The notes beneath the pieces were generated by a model. That model did no database searches. It worked only from the letters and a program-made list of their open reading frames with translations, and had not been told where the DNA came from. A stretch of DNA of 64,000 nucleotides from an uncultured Porphyromonadaceae bacterium (GTDB taxonomy: Bacteria; Bacteroidota; Bacteroidia; Bacteroidales; Barnesiellaceae_A), in NCBI GenBank assembly GCA_900538705.1, contig UPZG01000005.1, positions 62,001-126,000 of the forward strand. The letters are read 5' to 3'. This document shows, piece by piece, positions 25,952 to 33,614 of this stretch (positions are counted from its first letter, which is position 1; the number at the start of each line of letters is the position of its first letter). Both the position numbers and the translations under genes were made by a program.

Positions 25952-27271
25952 ATGAATAAGTATATAATTATTTTCATATTTATTTTGACAGCGACATGCG
26001 TACATGGGCAAAAAATGTTAAGTGTAATAGATATAAGCAATTCGTCTTTATTAGATGTATACGCCCATGAAGACCGAAATGAAGCACGCGCCATTTTTAT
26101 TTGCGATTTATATATGAATCTATCTTTTAGCAGCAACTATGATAGACGTGAACATAAAGATCTGACAATACAAGTAGATACAGTTGGGGACAAAAAACAA
26201 TATAAAATAATATTCCCAACCAACGATGTAGGGACATCATATGATGGACGGATATTGACTATTTATTGTTCGGGATTCGACAAGTATGAAATGCCTAATT
26301 TTAACTTTGAGGCAGGAACTGATAAGACTTTTCAAGTAAGTGATCCATATTGGAAGTTAAACAATCCATATTTTAAAGCCATAGATAGTTATACCCGCTT
26401 ATTTTCAGAAGGTAACTATCTACAAGCAAAAACACAATTAACAATCGCCAAACAAACGCCAGAATATAAATCAAACCCAGACTCCATTGATTATAAAATA
26501 GCTGTTGTAGACTCTATTATCATGTGGAGAGATCTCGCAGATGCAGCTCTGAGAGAAACAGATTACAGACTGGCAAACAAGTACTATCAGAAAGTACTAA
26601 GAATGAATCCCCAAGATATATATGTAAAAGAAAAATACGATGAAACAGTCATAAGTTACTCAACAGACTGCCAAAGTAATTTCTTATTAGCAGAAGATTT
26701 ATTTGCTGAGAATGACTTTGAGAGAGCATTAACATATTATCAGAAGGTTGTAGATGCTGAATGCCCTTCTACACCACGAGCGCAAGAAAAAATTCTATTT
26801 ATTAAGGATAAATTGGAATCAAGAAAAGATAAAAGCAGCTTCTTTATCTACGAATTTAACAAAACTGTTCCTATTGGATTTTCAACTGGTACATGCAAAA
26901 TGCACAAAAGCGGAGGATATTTTACACTACATACCAACGCCGATATATTCAAAGCAATGGACGGCAAACCCAACACAAACATAAGACCAGAAGTAAATAT
27001 TTCATTTGGTTGGACCATTAAAATATATCCTCCTGTATGGATTTTATTCGGCCCGGGATACTCTGGTTGCGGAGTTTGGAAACCGACAACAAAACAAGAT
27101 GAATACGAGTTTGAATGGGCTAACGCTATTTCTCCAGAAATAGGAATTATAGTAAAATATTGGTACATCAGCGTCAAATATGCATTCCAATATCGATTCA
27201 GTTTAAAACAAGAACACAAAGAATTATTAGGCAATATGCGTCATTATATTGGTATAGGTGTTTGTTGGTAA
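25952..27271 (+). CDS. Secreted TPR protein with outer-membrane beta-strand C-terminus
   Basis: The 439-residue product has a signal peptide (about 1-19, ending VHGQ) and a beta-rich domain. Two or three TPRs follow (about 125-275, e.g. ADAALRETDYRLANKYYQKVLRMNPQ, shortened here). The C-terminal 140 or so residues alternate in amphipathic strands rich in aromatic residues and end in Trp (GIGVCW), typical of outer-membrane barrel proteins recognised by the BAM complex. I infer an outer-membrane protein with a periplasmic or surface TPR arm. It is the last gene of the five-gene cassette and is followed by a hairpin. Confidence 0.8.
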   Translation: MNKYIIIFIFILTATCVHGQKMLSVIDISNSSLLDVYAHEDRNEARAIFICDLYMNLSFSSNYDRREHKDLTIQVDTVGDKKQYKIIFPTNDVGTSYDGRILTIYCSGFDKYEMPNFNFEAGTDKTFQVSDPYWKLNNPYFKAIDSYTRLFSEGNYLQAKTQLTIAKQTPEYKSNPDSIDYKIAVVDSIIMWRDLADAALRETDYRLANKYYQKVLRMNPQDIYVKEKYDETVISYSTDCQSNFLLAEDLFAENDFERALTYYQKVVDAECPSTPRAQEKILFIKDKLESRKDKSSFFIYEFNKTVPIGFSTGTCKMHKSGGYFTLHTNADIFKAMDGKPNTNIRPEVNISFGWTIKIYPPVWILFGPGYSGCGVWKPTTKQDEYEFEWANAISPEIGIIVKYWYISVKYAFQYRFSLKQEHKELLGNMRHYIGIGVCW

Positions 27272-27284
27272 TATAATACATATC

Positions 27285-27316
27285 GAGGGTGCAACGATAG
27301 AATCGGCTGCACCCTC
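27285..27316. terminator. Hairpin between the convergent cassette and pfp
   Basis: GAGGGTGCA (27285-27293) pairs perfectly with TGCACCCTC (27308-27316). It lies 14 bp after the cassette's last stop and 34 bp after the pfp stop on the other strand. No clear T-run follows on either strand. Confidence 0.6.
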
Positions 27317-27349
27317 AGAGGAGAAAATTATACAGATTGTTTCTTTGCC

Positions 27350-29002
27350 TTATGCTTTGTGTGCACCTTGCTCCAATGCCAAGGTAATAGTGGTCTGGTC
27401 GCATACCTCGCTCGGGCCGAAGTATTGGATAGGACCGGGATAAACATAAGACGTCTCTTTAGCCCATTGGTCGCGGTGAGCAGCAAAGTATTTGAAGGGT
27501 TCGCCCTTGAGATTGACAAGAGCTTTTTGTATTACAGGTTTCATCTCGCCGTGACGACGTTCCATATTCATCATCATAGTTACAGGAACACCTCCGGCAA
27601 TCCATTCCGATGCAGGATGTGTAGTATTGCGTACACTGGCCATGTAACCGGTCTTGCCTTCACCTATAAGTAACGAAGCGGTGTAACCGAGCGAATAGCA
27701 ATAGTCAGCATCGAAGTTCGACGGAGCTGCGCAACGGCCTTCGTAGCCGAAGAAGTGGTATTGTGTGGCAAATTTGCCATTATACTTGCCGCCATCTTTC
27801 ATGTAAGCCAACTTGCGAGCAACCATTTCACCGAGAAGCTTTTCGGTCTCGATGAGCGAAACTTGTACGTTTCCATGCGGATCGCGGTCGAGTGTAAGCT
27901 GACGTGCAACACCCTCGGGGAGACTTGCATATATGGCAGCATTCTCAGGAGAGATGTGTTCTATAATATATTTTATCTGTTCGCTTTGAGGTACAGCTGC
28001 ATATTCGTCGGCATGCAAGGCAAGGAAATCATTAAGCTCACTGATGAGTCGTTTCATGGCAGGAATAAACTCGATAAGACCCTCGGGAATGATAACCGTA
28101 CCAAAGTTATGGCCTTCGGCAGCACGGGCTGCCACTATATTAGCTATATAGCTTACAATACCGTCGAGTGTCATTTGCTTCTCTTCTACCTCTTCTGAGA
28201 TAAGGCATACGTTAGGCTGTGTTTGCAGGGCGCATTCGAGAGCGATGTGCGAAGCCGAACGTCCCATCACTTTTATGAAGTGCCAATATTTCTGTGCCGA
28301 GTTGCAATCGCGCTCTATGTTACCGATAACCTCGCTGTATACTTTGCAAGCAGTATCGAAACCAAACGATGTCTCAATCATTTCGTTTTTCAAGTCGCCA
28401 TCGATAGTCTTGGGACAACCTATCACTTGTATGCCGGCTCCTATTTGTTTGTAATACTCAGCCAATACACAAGCGTTAGTATTAGAGTCGTCACCACCGA
28501 TAATTACCAATGCTGTGATGCCCAACTGACGCAATATCTCCAAACCGCTATCGAATTGTGCTTTTGTCTCGAGTTTGGTACGACCCGAACCGATAATATC
28601 AAAACCACCCGTATTACGATATTCATCGATAATATCAGATGTAAGTTCTATGTACTTATGCTCTATAAGTCCGGCAGGACCGAGGAGAAAACCATACAGG
28701 CGGCTGGCAGAATTCATAGCCTTCAAGCCGTCAAACAGTCCCGATATAACATTGTGCCCACCGGGAGCTTGTCCACCCGACAAGATAACACCTACATTAA
28801 TAGCCGGATACTCGTGAGCCTCGCCTTTTTCAAAGCGCAAAACAGGCATTCCGTAGGTATTGGGGAAAAGCTCGGCTATCTCACTTTGGTTGGCAACCGA
28901 ATGCGTGGCAGCACCCTCTATGCAACGCACTCCACCTTTTATTGCATCGGGCAGCTTAGGAAGGTACGATGCCCGGGCAATTTGTAAAGCACTCTTTTTC
29001 AT
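27350..29002 (-). CDS. pfp: Diphosphate-fructose-6-phosphate 1-phosphotransferase (long PFP)
   Basis: The 550-residue protein has phosphofructokinase motifs in the PPi-dependent form: ILSGGQAPGGHN, VIIGGDDSNTNA (the GGDD signature selecting PPi over ATP) and VIGCPKTIDGDLKN. It has the length of the long (clade II-type) enzyme. It catalyses the reversible phosphorylation of fructose-6-phosphate with pyrophosphate in glycolysis. It has its own promoter. Together with gpmI it flanks the five-gene cassette, which is consistent with the cassette being an insertion between glycolytic genes. Confidence 0.95.
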   Translation of the reverse strand: MKKSALQIARASYLPKLPDAIKGGVRCIEGAATHSVANQSEIAELFPNTYGMPVLRFEKGEAHEYPAINVGVILSGGQAPGGHNVISGLFDGLKAMNSASRLYGFLLGPAGLIEHKYIELTSDIIDEYRNTGGFDIIGSGRTKLETKAQFDSGLEILRQLGITALVIIGGDDSNTNACVLAEYYKQIGAGIQVIGCPKTIDGDLKNEMIETSFGFDTACKVYSEVIGNIERDCNSAQKYWHFIKVMGRSASHIALECALQTQPNVCLISEEVEEKQMTLDGIVSYIANIVAARAAEGHNFGTVIIPEGLIEFIPAMKRLISELNDFLALHADEYAAVPQSEQIKYIIEHISPENAAIYASLPEGVARQLTLDRDPHGNVQVSLIETEKLLGEMVARKLAYMKDGGKYNGKFATQYHFFGYEGRCAAPSNFDADYCYSLGYTASLLIGEGKTGYMASVRNTTHPASEWIAGGVPVTMMMNMERRHGEMKPVIQKALVNLKGEPFKYFAAHRDQWAKETSYVYPGPIQYFGPSEVCDQTTITLALEQGAHKA

Positions 29003-29051
29003 CCTATTACACTTTCTTTTTTTACTTAAAATGAATACTTTGTTTTGCCCG

Positions 29052-29082
29052 CAAATTTATCGTTTTATTCTCTAAATCGCAA
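29052..29082 (-). promoter_or_regulatory. pfp promoter
   Basis: TAAATTTG (29052-29059, minus strand) with TTG at 29080-29082 and a 20-bp spacer. It lies 50 bp upstream of the pfp start. Confidence 0.8.
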
Positions 29083-29162
29083 CACGGCATGTACTAAAAA
29101 GAAAAAATAACATAACAATTAATACTTTAAGCTACAAGTGGCGAGTATTCATACAAATGTTA

Positions 29163-29193
29163 TTGCCTCAAAAAGAAAAAAAGCGTACCTTTG
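29163..29193 (+). promoter_or_regulatory. Promoter of the scaffold/GGGtGRT operon
   Basis: TTG (29163-29165), a 20-bp spacer and TACCTTTG (29186-29193) form a full Bacteroidetes promoter about 75 bp upstream of the first gene. Confidence 0.8.
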
Positions 29194-29267
29194 CAGCCGT
29201 AAAAGCGTATAGCGTGTCTTGCGCTGCCAAAACTTTACACTCATATATAACATAAAAGATTTAAGTT

Positions 29268-29969
29268 ATGGTTTATTCACATGAAGTAGAACACATGTGT
29301 GTTGTAAAAAAAGGGCCTAATCATGGTCCCGCCCCTATTCCCGAAGAGGGACGTTGGGTGAAAGCTAAAGAAGTGGTAGATATTTCGGGCTTAACACACG
29401 GCGTGGGCTGGTGCGCACCCCAACAAGGAGCTTGCAAACTTACGCTCAATGTAAAGAACGGTGTGATACAAGAAGCCCTTGTAGAAACTATCGGATGCTC
29501 GGGTATGACCCACTCTGCTGCCATGGCTTCTGAAATACTCCCGGGTAAAACTATTCTAGAAGCCTTGAATACCGACCTCGTATGCGATGCCATCAACACG
29601 GCTATGCGCGAGTTGTTCCTGCAGATTGCTTATGGTCGTACACAATCGGCCTTCAGCGAAGGTGGCTTGATGATTGGTGCCGGCCTCGAAGACCTTGGCA
29701 AAGGTCTGCGCAGCCAAGTTGGCACTATGTATGGTACGCTGGCCAAAGGTCCGCGTTACCTCGAAATGGCCGAAGGCTATTGCAAACGTGTTGCCTTGGA
29801 TAAAAACGACGAAATCATAGGCTACGAATTTGTACACCTGGGCAAATTCATGGATATGGTAAAGAAAGGCGAAGACGCCAACGAAGCATTGAAGAAAGCT
29901 ACCGGTACTTACGGTCGTTTCTCGGCCGAGCAAGGTGCAGTAAAATATATCGACCCACGCCAAGAATAA
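29268..29969 (+). CDS. NifU/IscU-like iron-sulfur cluster assembly scaffold protein
   Basis: The 233-residue protein resembles the N-terminal NifU/IscU scaffold domain, with Cys residues in the segments GVGWCAPQQGACKL and ETIGCSGMTHSAAMASEIL, the latter matching the IscU loop region. It has a longer C-terminal half that is not part of standard IscU. It is likely to hold or transfer Fe-S clusters in the cytosol. The GGGtGRT gene follows after 18 bp, a conserved pair in Bacteroidales. Confidence 0.82.
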   Translation: MVYSHEVEHMCVVKKGPNHGPAPIPEEGRWVKAKEVVDISGLTHGVGWCAPQQGACKLTLNVKNGVIQEALVETIGCSGMTHSAAMASEILPGKTILEALNTDLVCDAINTAMRELFLQIAYGRTQSAFSEGGLMIGAGLEDLGKGLRSQVGTMYGTLAKGPRYLEMAEGYCKRVALDKNDEIIGYEFVHLGKFMDMVKKGEDANEALKKATGTYGRFSAEQGAVKYIDPRQE

Positions 29970-29972
29970 TAT

Positions 29973-29980
29973 AAGGAGGA
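29973..29980 (+). promoter_or_regulatory. Strong Shine-Dalgarno site of the GGGtGRT gene
   Basis: AAGGAGGA lies exactly 7 bases before ATG 29988. Bacteroidetes genes rarely use Shine-Dalgarno pairing, and no other gene in this window has so complete a site. Confidence 0.75.
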
Positions 29981-29987
29981 AGCAACT

Positions 29988-30998
29988 ATGATTAGAGAAG
30001 TAAAATTTGAAAGCCAAGACCGTCGCATCAAGCAAATACTTGCTGCTCTGAATGCAAACGGCATCAAAGATATAGAAGAGGCTAACGCTATCTGCGAATC
30101 ATACGGTCTCGACCCTTATAAGACGTGCGAAGAGACACAACCCATCTGCTTCGAAAATGCCAAGTGGGCATACGTAGTAGGTTGTGCCATCGCCCTGAAA
30201 AAAGGTTGTAAATCGGCTGCTGATGCTGCCGAAGCCATAGGTATAGGTCTGCAATCATTCTGCATTCCCGGCTCTGTTGCCGACGACCGCAAGGTAGGTT
30301 TGGGTCACGGAAACTTGGCAGCCCGTCTGCTCCGTGAAGAGACCAAATGCTTTGCATTCCTCGCCGGTCACGAGTCATTTGCCGCTGCCGAAGGTGCCAT
30401 CAAGATTGCTGCCAAAGCCGACAAGGTACGTAAAGAACCGCTTCGTTGCATCCTCAACGGACTGGGCAAAGATGCTGCACAAATCATTTCACGTATCAAC
30501 GGTTTCACCTACGTACAAACCCAATTCGACTACGCTACAGGCGAGTTGAAAGTGGTTCGCGAAATACCTTACTCTGAGGGCGAGCGCGCCAAAGTACGCT
30601 GCTACGGCGCCGATGACGTACGCGAAGGCGTAGCCATCATGTGGAAAGAGGGCGTAGACGTATCTATCACAGGTAACTCTACCAACCCCACTCGCTTCCA
30701 ACACCCCGTTGCAGGTACTTACAAGAAAGAGTGCTACGAGCGCGGCAAGAAGTATTTCTCAGTAGCTTCGGGTGGTGGTACAGGCCGTACCCTGCACCCC
30801 GATAACATGGCCGCCGGTCCCGCTTCTTACGGTATGACCGACACCATGGGTCGTATGCACAGCGATGCCCAATTCGCAGGTTCTTCATCAGTTCCCGCTC
30901 ACGTAGAGATGATGGGCTTCCTCGGTATCGGTAACAACCCGATGGTAGGTTGCACCGTAGCTTGCGCCGTTGACGTAGCTACTGCTTTGAATAAGTAA
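29988..30998 (+). CDS. GGGtGRT family protein
   Basis: The 336-residue cytosolic protein contains the family-naming motif SVASGGGTGRTLHPDN (about residues 256-271). It has several conserved Cys (CFENAKW, GCAIALKKGC, GCTVACAVD) and a glycine-rich C-terminus. The biochemical function is unknown. Pairing with the NifU-like scaffold upstream and its cysteines suggest a role with Fe-S clusters or a metal cofactor, which is inference. A strong terminator follows. Confidence 0.88.
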   Translation: MIREVKFESQDRRIKQILAALNANGIKDIEEANAICESYGLDPYKTCEETQPICFENAKWAYVVGCAIALKKGCKSAADAAEAIGIGLQSFCIPGSVADDRKVGLGHGNLAARLLREETKCFAFLAGHESFAAAEGAIKIAAKADKVRKEPLRCILNGLGKDAAQIISRINGFTYVQTQFDYATGELKVVREIPYSEGERAKVRCYGADDVREGVAIMWKEGVDVSITGNSTNPTRFQHPVAGTYKKECYERGKKYFSVASGGGTGRTLHPDNMAAGPASYGMTDTMGRMHSDAQFAGSSSVPAHVEMMGFLGIGNNPMVGCTVACAVDVATALNK

Positions 30999-31017
30999 TC
31001 AACACTAATACTGGAGA

Positions 31018-31055
31018 AAGAGATTGGAACCCTTGCGGGAACCAATCTCTTTTTT
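31018..31055 (+). terminator. Rho-independent terminator of the GGGtGRT operon
   Basis: AAGAGATTGG pairs with CCAATCTCTT, with a GC-rich inner pairing (CCC/GGG), followed by six Ts. It starts 20 bp after the stop. Confidence 0.93.
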
Positions 31056-31177
31056 CGTATTCATACTACTCCCATAAAAAGCTATGCCCCTCACCCTATC
31101 AGCTTGCAACGAGACAAAACGGGTACTCTATAAAAGAAATTAAAGCTTCACGCGCACTAGTTTAGCCAGGTTTGTAT

Positions 31178-31185
31178 TACCTTTG
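31178..31185 (+). promoter_or_regulatory. TACCTTTG box almost touching the GH25 start codon
   Basis: The box is a perfect TAnnTTTG match but ends only 4 bases before ATG 31190, and no TTG lies at the -33 spacing. If used, the transcript would have almost no leader. Confidence 0.4.
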
Positions 31186-31189
31186 CATT

Positions 31190-31927
31190 ATGCGACTTGC
31201 TATACACCATATCGACCACGGAGGTGGTATCGCCATCACCATTCTTGCCATTGCAATAGTGGCTGGTGTACTGTTTTTTGCCAAAGGCGACAAAGTGGGC
31301 AGTTATGGCGATACAACGCAACAGGGTATCGATGTGTCGCACCATCAGGGATATATCGATTGGGAGATGGTCGCAGCAGATGGCTCGGTGAAATTCGCTT
31401 ATATAAAAGCTTCCGAAGGGGCTACTCACCAAGATACGCGCTACGACTATAACATTACCGAGGCACGCGAAAGGGGTATAATGGTAGGTAGCTACCACTA
31501 CTTTCATCCCGATGTACCGGTAAACGAGCAAATAGAGAACTTCATGCAGATAATAACGTCTTACCCGCAAGACCTCGTCCCAGCCATAGATATAGAAGAG
31601 AGTGGTGATATGTCGCCTCAAGAGGTATGCGACAGCGTAGCCTGTTTTGCAGCACGCCTGCAAGAACTGTGGCATGCCCTACCGCTTATATACACGCACC
31701 AAAAATTCTACAATGACTATTTGCAAAATAACTTCAACAAATACCCTCTGTGGATAGCACGATACGGGTTCTTTTTCTTCAAACCCTATCCTAGTCTCAA
31801 CGATAAACGTATGCCTGCTCTATGGCAATATAGCAATCGCGGAAAAGTGGATGGTATAAAGGGTCGCGTAGACTTAAATACTCTATGCGGGAACATTAAA
31901 CTATACGACCTGAAATTAGTCAAATAG
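31190..31927 (+). CDS. Membrane-anchored GH25 lysozyme-like muramidase
   Basis: The 245-residue protein has an N-terminal signal anchor (about 12-32, AITILAIAIVAGVLFF) and a GH25 TIM-barrel. The domain shows GIDVSHHQGYIDW with the first catalytic-site Asp, FAYIKASEG, GSYHYFHP and AIDIEE with the catalytic acid residues, ending in an LWQYSNRGKVDGIKGRVDLN segment. It cuts the MurNAc-GlcNAc bond of peptidoglycan and is likely to act in the periplasm on the cell's own wall. I choose ATG 31190 (MRLAIHHID). A small secreted-protein gene follows after 22 bp. Confidence 0.9.
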   Translation: MRLAIHHIDHGGGIAITILAIAIVAGVLFFAKGDKVGSYGDTTQQGIDVSHHQGYIDWEMVAADGSVKFAYIKASEGATHQDTRYDYNITEARERGIMVGSYHYFHPDVPVNEQIENFMQIITSYPQDLVPAIDIEESGDMSPQEVCDSVACFAARLQELWHALPLIYTHQKFYNDYLQNNFNKYPLWIARYGFFFFKPYPSLNDKRMPALWQYSNRGKVDGIKGRVDLNTLCGNIKLYDLKLVK

Positions 31928-31949
31928 ATATAATCATAAAAGGACAAAT

Positions 31950-32324
31950 ATGAAAAAGTATCTTATTATGCTACTTCTTATTGTCGGATGCCTCTCACCG
32001 GCAGCTGCTGCGAAAGGATACGACATTGTAGGCGTGTATCACGATGCCGAAACAAACATTCCTTCTACAAACAAAGTCATTACCGACGACGGCCGAATAG
32101 GGAAAGTAATGATGGAACTGATTCCTGCCATTATACGTGAACGTTCATATAACGTTACAGCCATACGGATAGCCGAGAATGTGTATAAGATTGAAAGCAG
32201 CGACTTTCACCTTCCTCTCTATATAGAATTGCGTTCATGTAAAAAGAAAGGCGAACGCATGCAAGCACAAATGACCATAGACAATATAAAGGGAAGTGTA
32301 AAAGGTACGCTTACATTCAAATAA
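31950..32324 (+). CDS. Small secreted protein of unknown function
   Basis: The 124-residue product has a signal peptide (about 1-20, ending AAAAK) and a compact beta-rich remainder (GYDIVGVYHDAET through VKGTLTF). No family is recognised with confidence; the size and strand pattern resemble small DUF2147/lipocalin-like envelope proteins. It is 22 bp after the GH25 gene and probably co-transcribed. Confidence 0.7.
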   Translation: MKKYLIMLLLIVGCLSPAAAAKGYDIVGVYHDAETNIPSTNKVITDDGRIGKVMMELIPAIIRERSYNVTAIRIAENVYKIESSDFHLPLYIELRSCKKKGERMQAQMTIDNIKGSVKGTLTFK

Positions 32325-32352
32325 CCTATATGCTCTTTTCCCCAAAAGCAGA

Positions 32353-32518
32353 GGCTGTCTCAATAGGGATAAGCTTACTTACAATCTATAAGTTACAACA
32401 TAAAAATCTCCTGCTTTTAGTCCTATAATTGCAATAAATAAGGGTAAAGCAGGAGTTTTTTATTACCAAGTTCCAATCTATAAGATTTTTACTTTTGCAT
32501 TTCTATTTTGAGACAGCC
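32353..32518. mobile_element. 166-bp MITE-like element with IS1182-type ends
   Basis: GGCTGTCTCAA (32353-32363) is repeated in perfect inverted form as TTGAGACAGCC (32508-32518); pairing continues imperfectly inward. This end sequence resembles those of Bacteroidetes IS1182-family elements. The element has no ORF and contains an internal terminator hairpin. Target-site duplication is not evident by eye. Confidence 0.55.
32408..32462 (+). terminator. Terminator hairpin inside the MITE-like element
   Basis: CTCCTGCTTT (32408-32417) pairs perfectly with AAAGCAGGAG (32446-32455) across a 28-base loop and runs into TTTTTT. It could end the GH25 operon transcript. The remaining gap to 32694 holds no gene I can see. 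Confidence 0.75.
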
Positions 32519-32694
32519 ACTGTTTTTTTGATAACTTGAGTCAGAACATATAACTGAGACTGAGGGCAATATATCTCAACAACAAGCAGTCTTCATCTTT
32601 CTACCTTGTCTGTATAGAAATACTCGGGGTGTCAGGTTGCAATGTTGCTTTTACAAATTTTATGTACCTCTGCGTTCCTGACTGCTTGCGGTTT

Positions 32695-33414
32695 CTATTC
32701 AGCCACTATTTCTACAAAACCCTTCCAGTCTTTCGACATCTGATAAAATGCTAGATATTCGGCCTTTACATATAACTTACACTGCGATAGCAACGCCTTG
32801 TTGAATGTATATTGACCCACTGCGGCAGGTAATCCCTTGCAATGTATTTCTGTCAGATTACTACAATATGAAAAAACAGAATTTCCTATTTTCTTTAAGC
32901 CGCTACCCAAAGTAATTTTTTCTAATGAAGGGCAATCTTCGAAAGCAGCGTTGCCTATAACTCCCACAGAATCGGGGATATATATTTCCACCAGTTCATG
33001 GCATGCTGCGAAAGCCTCTTCTTTTATACAACGAATCGTAGAGGGTAATTTTATATAACAAGTTGCTATACACCTTTTCAGCCCCTGTTTCCCAATAGAT
33101 GTAACCATATAGTTATTAATACTTTCCGGTATTTCCAAATAGATACTTTCACATTCATGTTTATGATCTATCACATATTCATCAGGCACATATTGATTAT
33201 TACTTGGTATTCTTACAACATCCTTAATCGGTACGACTTCCAGTTCATTATTCTTTATGAAAGCATATCCGATACCATCTTTAACATAACTAACCTTGGG
33301 GAGGCCAACCGATGCAAAATATTCTCTCAGATAGTTTATTAGAGGTATAACGATAAAGCAAAAAACAGCTAAGCCGATACCAGAATATAATATTTTCCAA
33401 AGAAGATCTTCCAT
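32695..33414 (-). CDS. Membrane-anchored BspA-like leucine-rich repeat (LRR_5) protein
   Basis: The 239-residue protein has one N-terminal membrane segment (about 5-28) and a linker. It then has BspA-type LRR_5 repeats of about 23 residues (IKEEAFAACHELVEIYIPDSV, IGNAAFEDCPSLEKITLGSGL and others). Such domains mediate binding to proteins or surfaces. I choose ATG 33414 (MEDLLWKIL); the longer frame starts at a TTG. The gene is AT-rich and unrelated to its neighbours. Confidence 0.82.
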   Translation of the reverse strand: MEDLLWKILYSGIGLAVFCFIVIPLINYLREYFASVGLPKVSYVKDGIGYAFIKNNELEVVPIKDVVRIPSNNQYVPDEYVIDHKHECESIYLEIPESINNYMVTSIGKQGLKRCIATCYIKLPSTIRCIKEEAFAACHELVEIYIPDSVGVIGNAAFEDCPSLEKITLGSGLKKIGNSVFSYCSNLTEIHCKGLPAAVGQYTFNKALLSQCKLYVKAEYLAFYQMSKDWKGFVEIVAE

Positions 33415-33552
33415 AAACAGATATTCAAACAAGCGGTATTCAACAACTTTTTATATGGGACAGATTCTTATTTTTTCAGCAATCCGCAACCTATAAGATA
33501 GATTTTTTACACCAACACGATTATCCTTTTTGTTTTGGACTGCCAAACCTTG

Positions 33553-33568
33553 CAAATTTACAAATATA
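33553..33568 (-). promoter_or_regulatory. Tandem -7 boxes upstream of the LRR protein gene
   Basis: On the minus strand TATATTTG (33561-33568) is followed directly by TAAATTTG (33553-33560). No TTG lies at exactly 20 bp. Either box could start transcription about 140 bases before the LRR gene. Confidence 0.45.
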
Positions 33569-33614
33569 TTTTTTCACGAACCATTATACTCACAAAATTA
33601 TCGTAAAAGTTACT

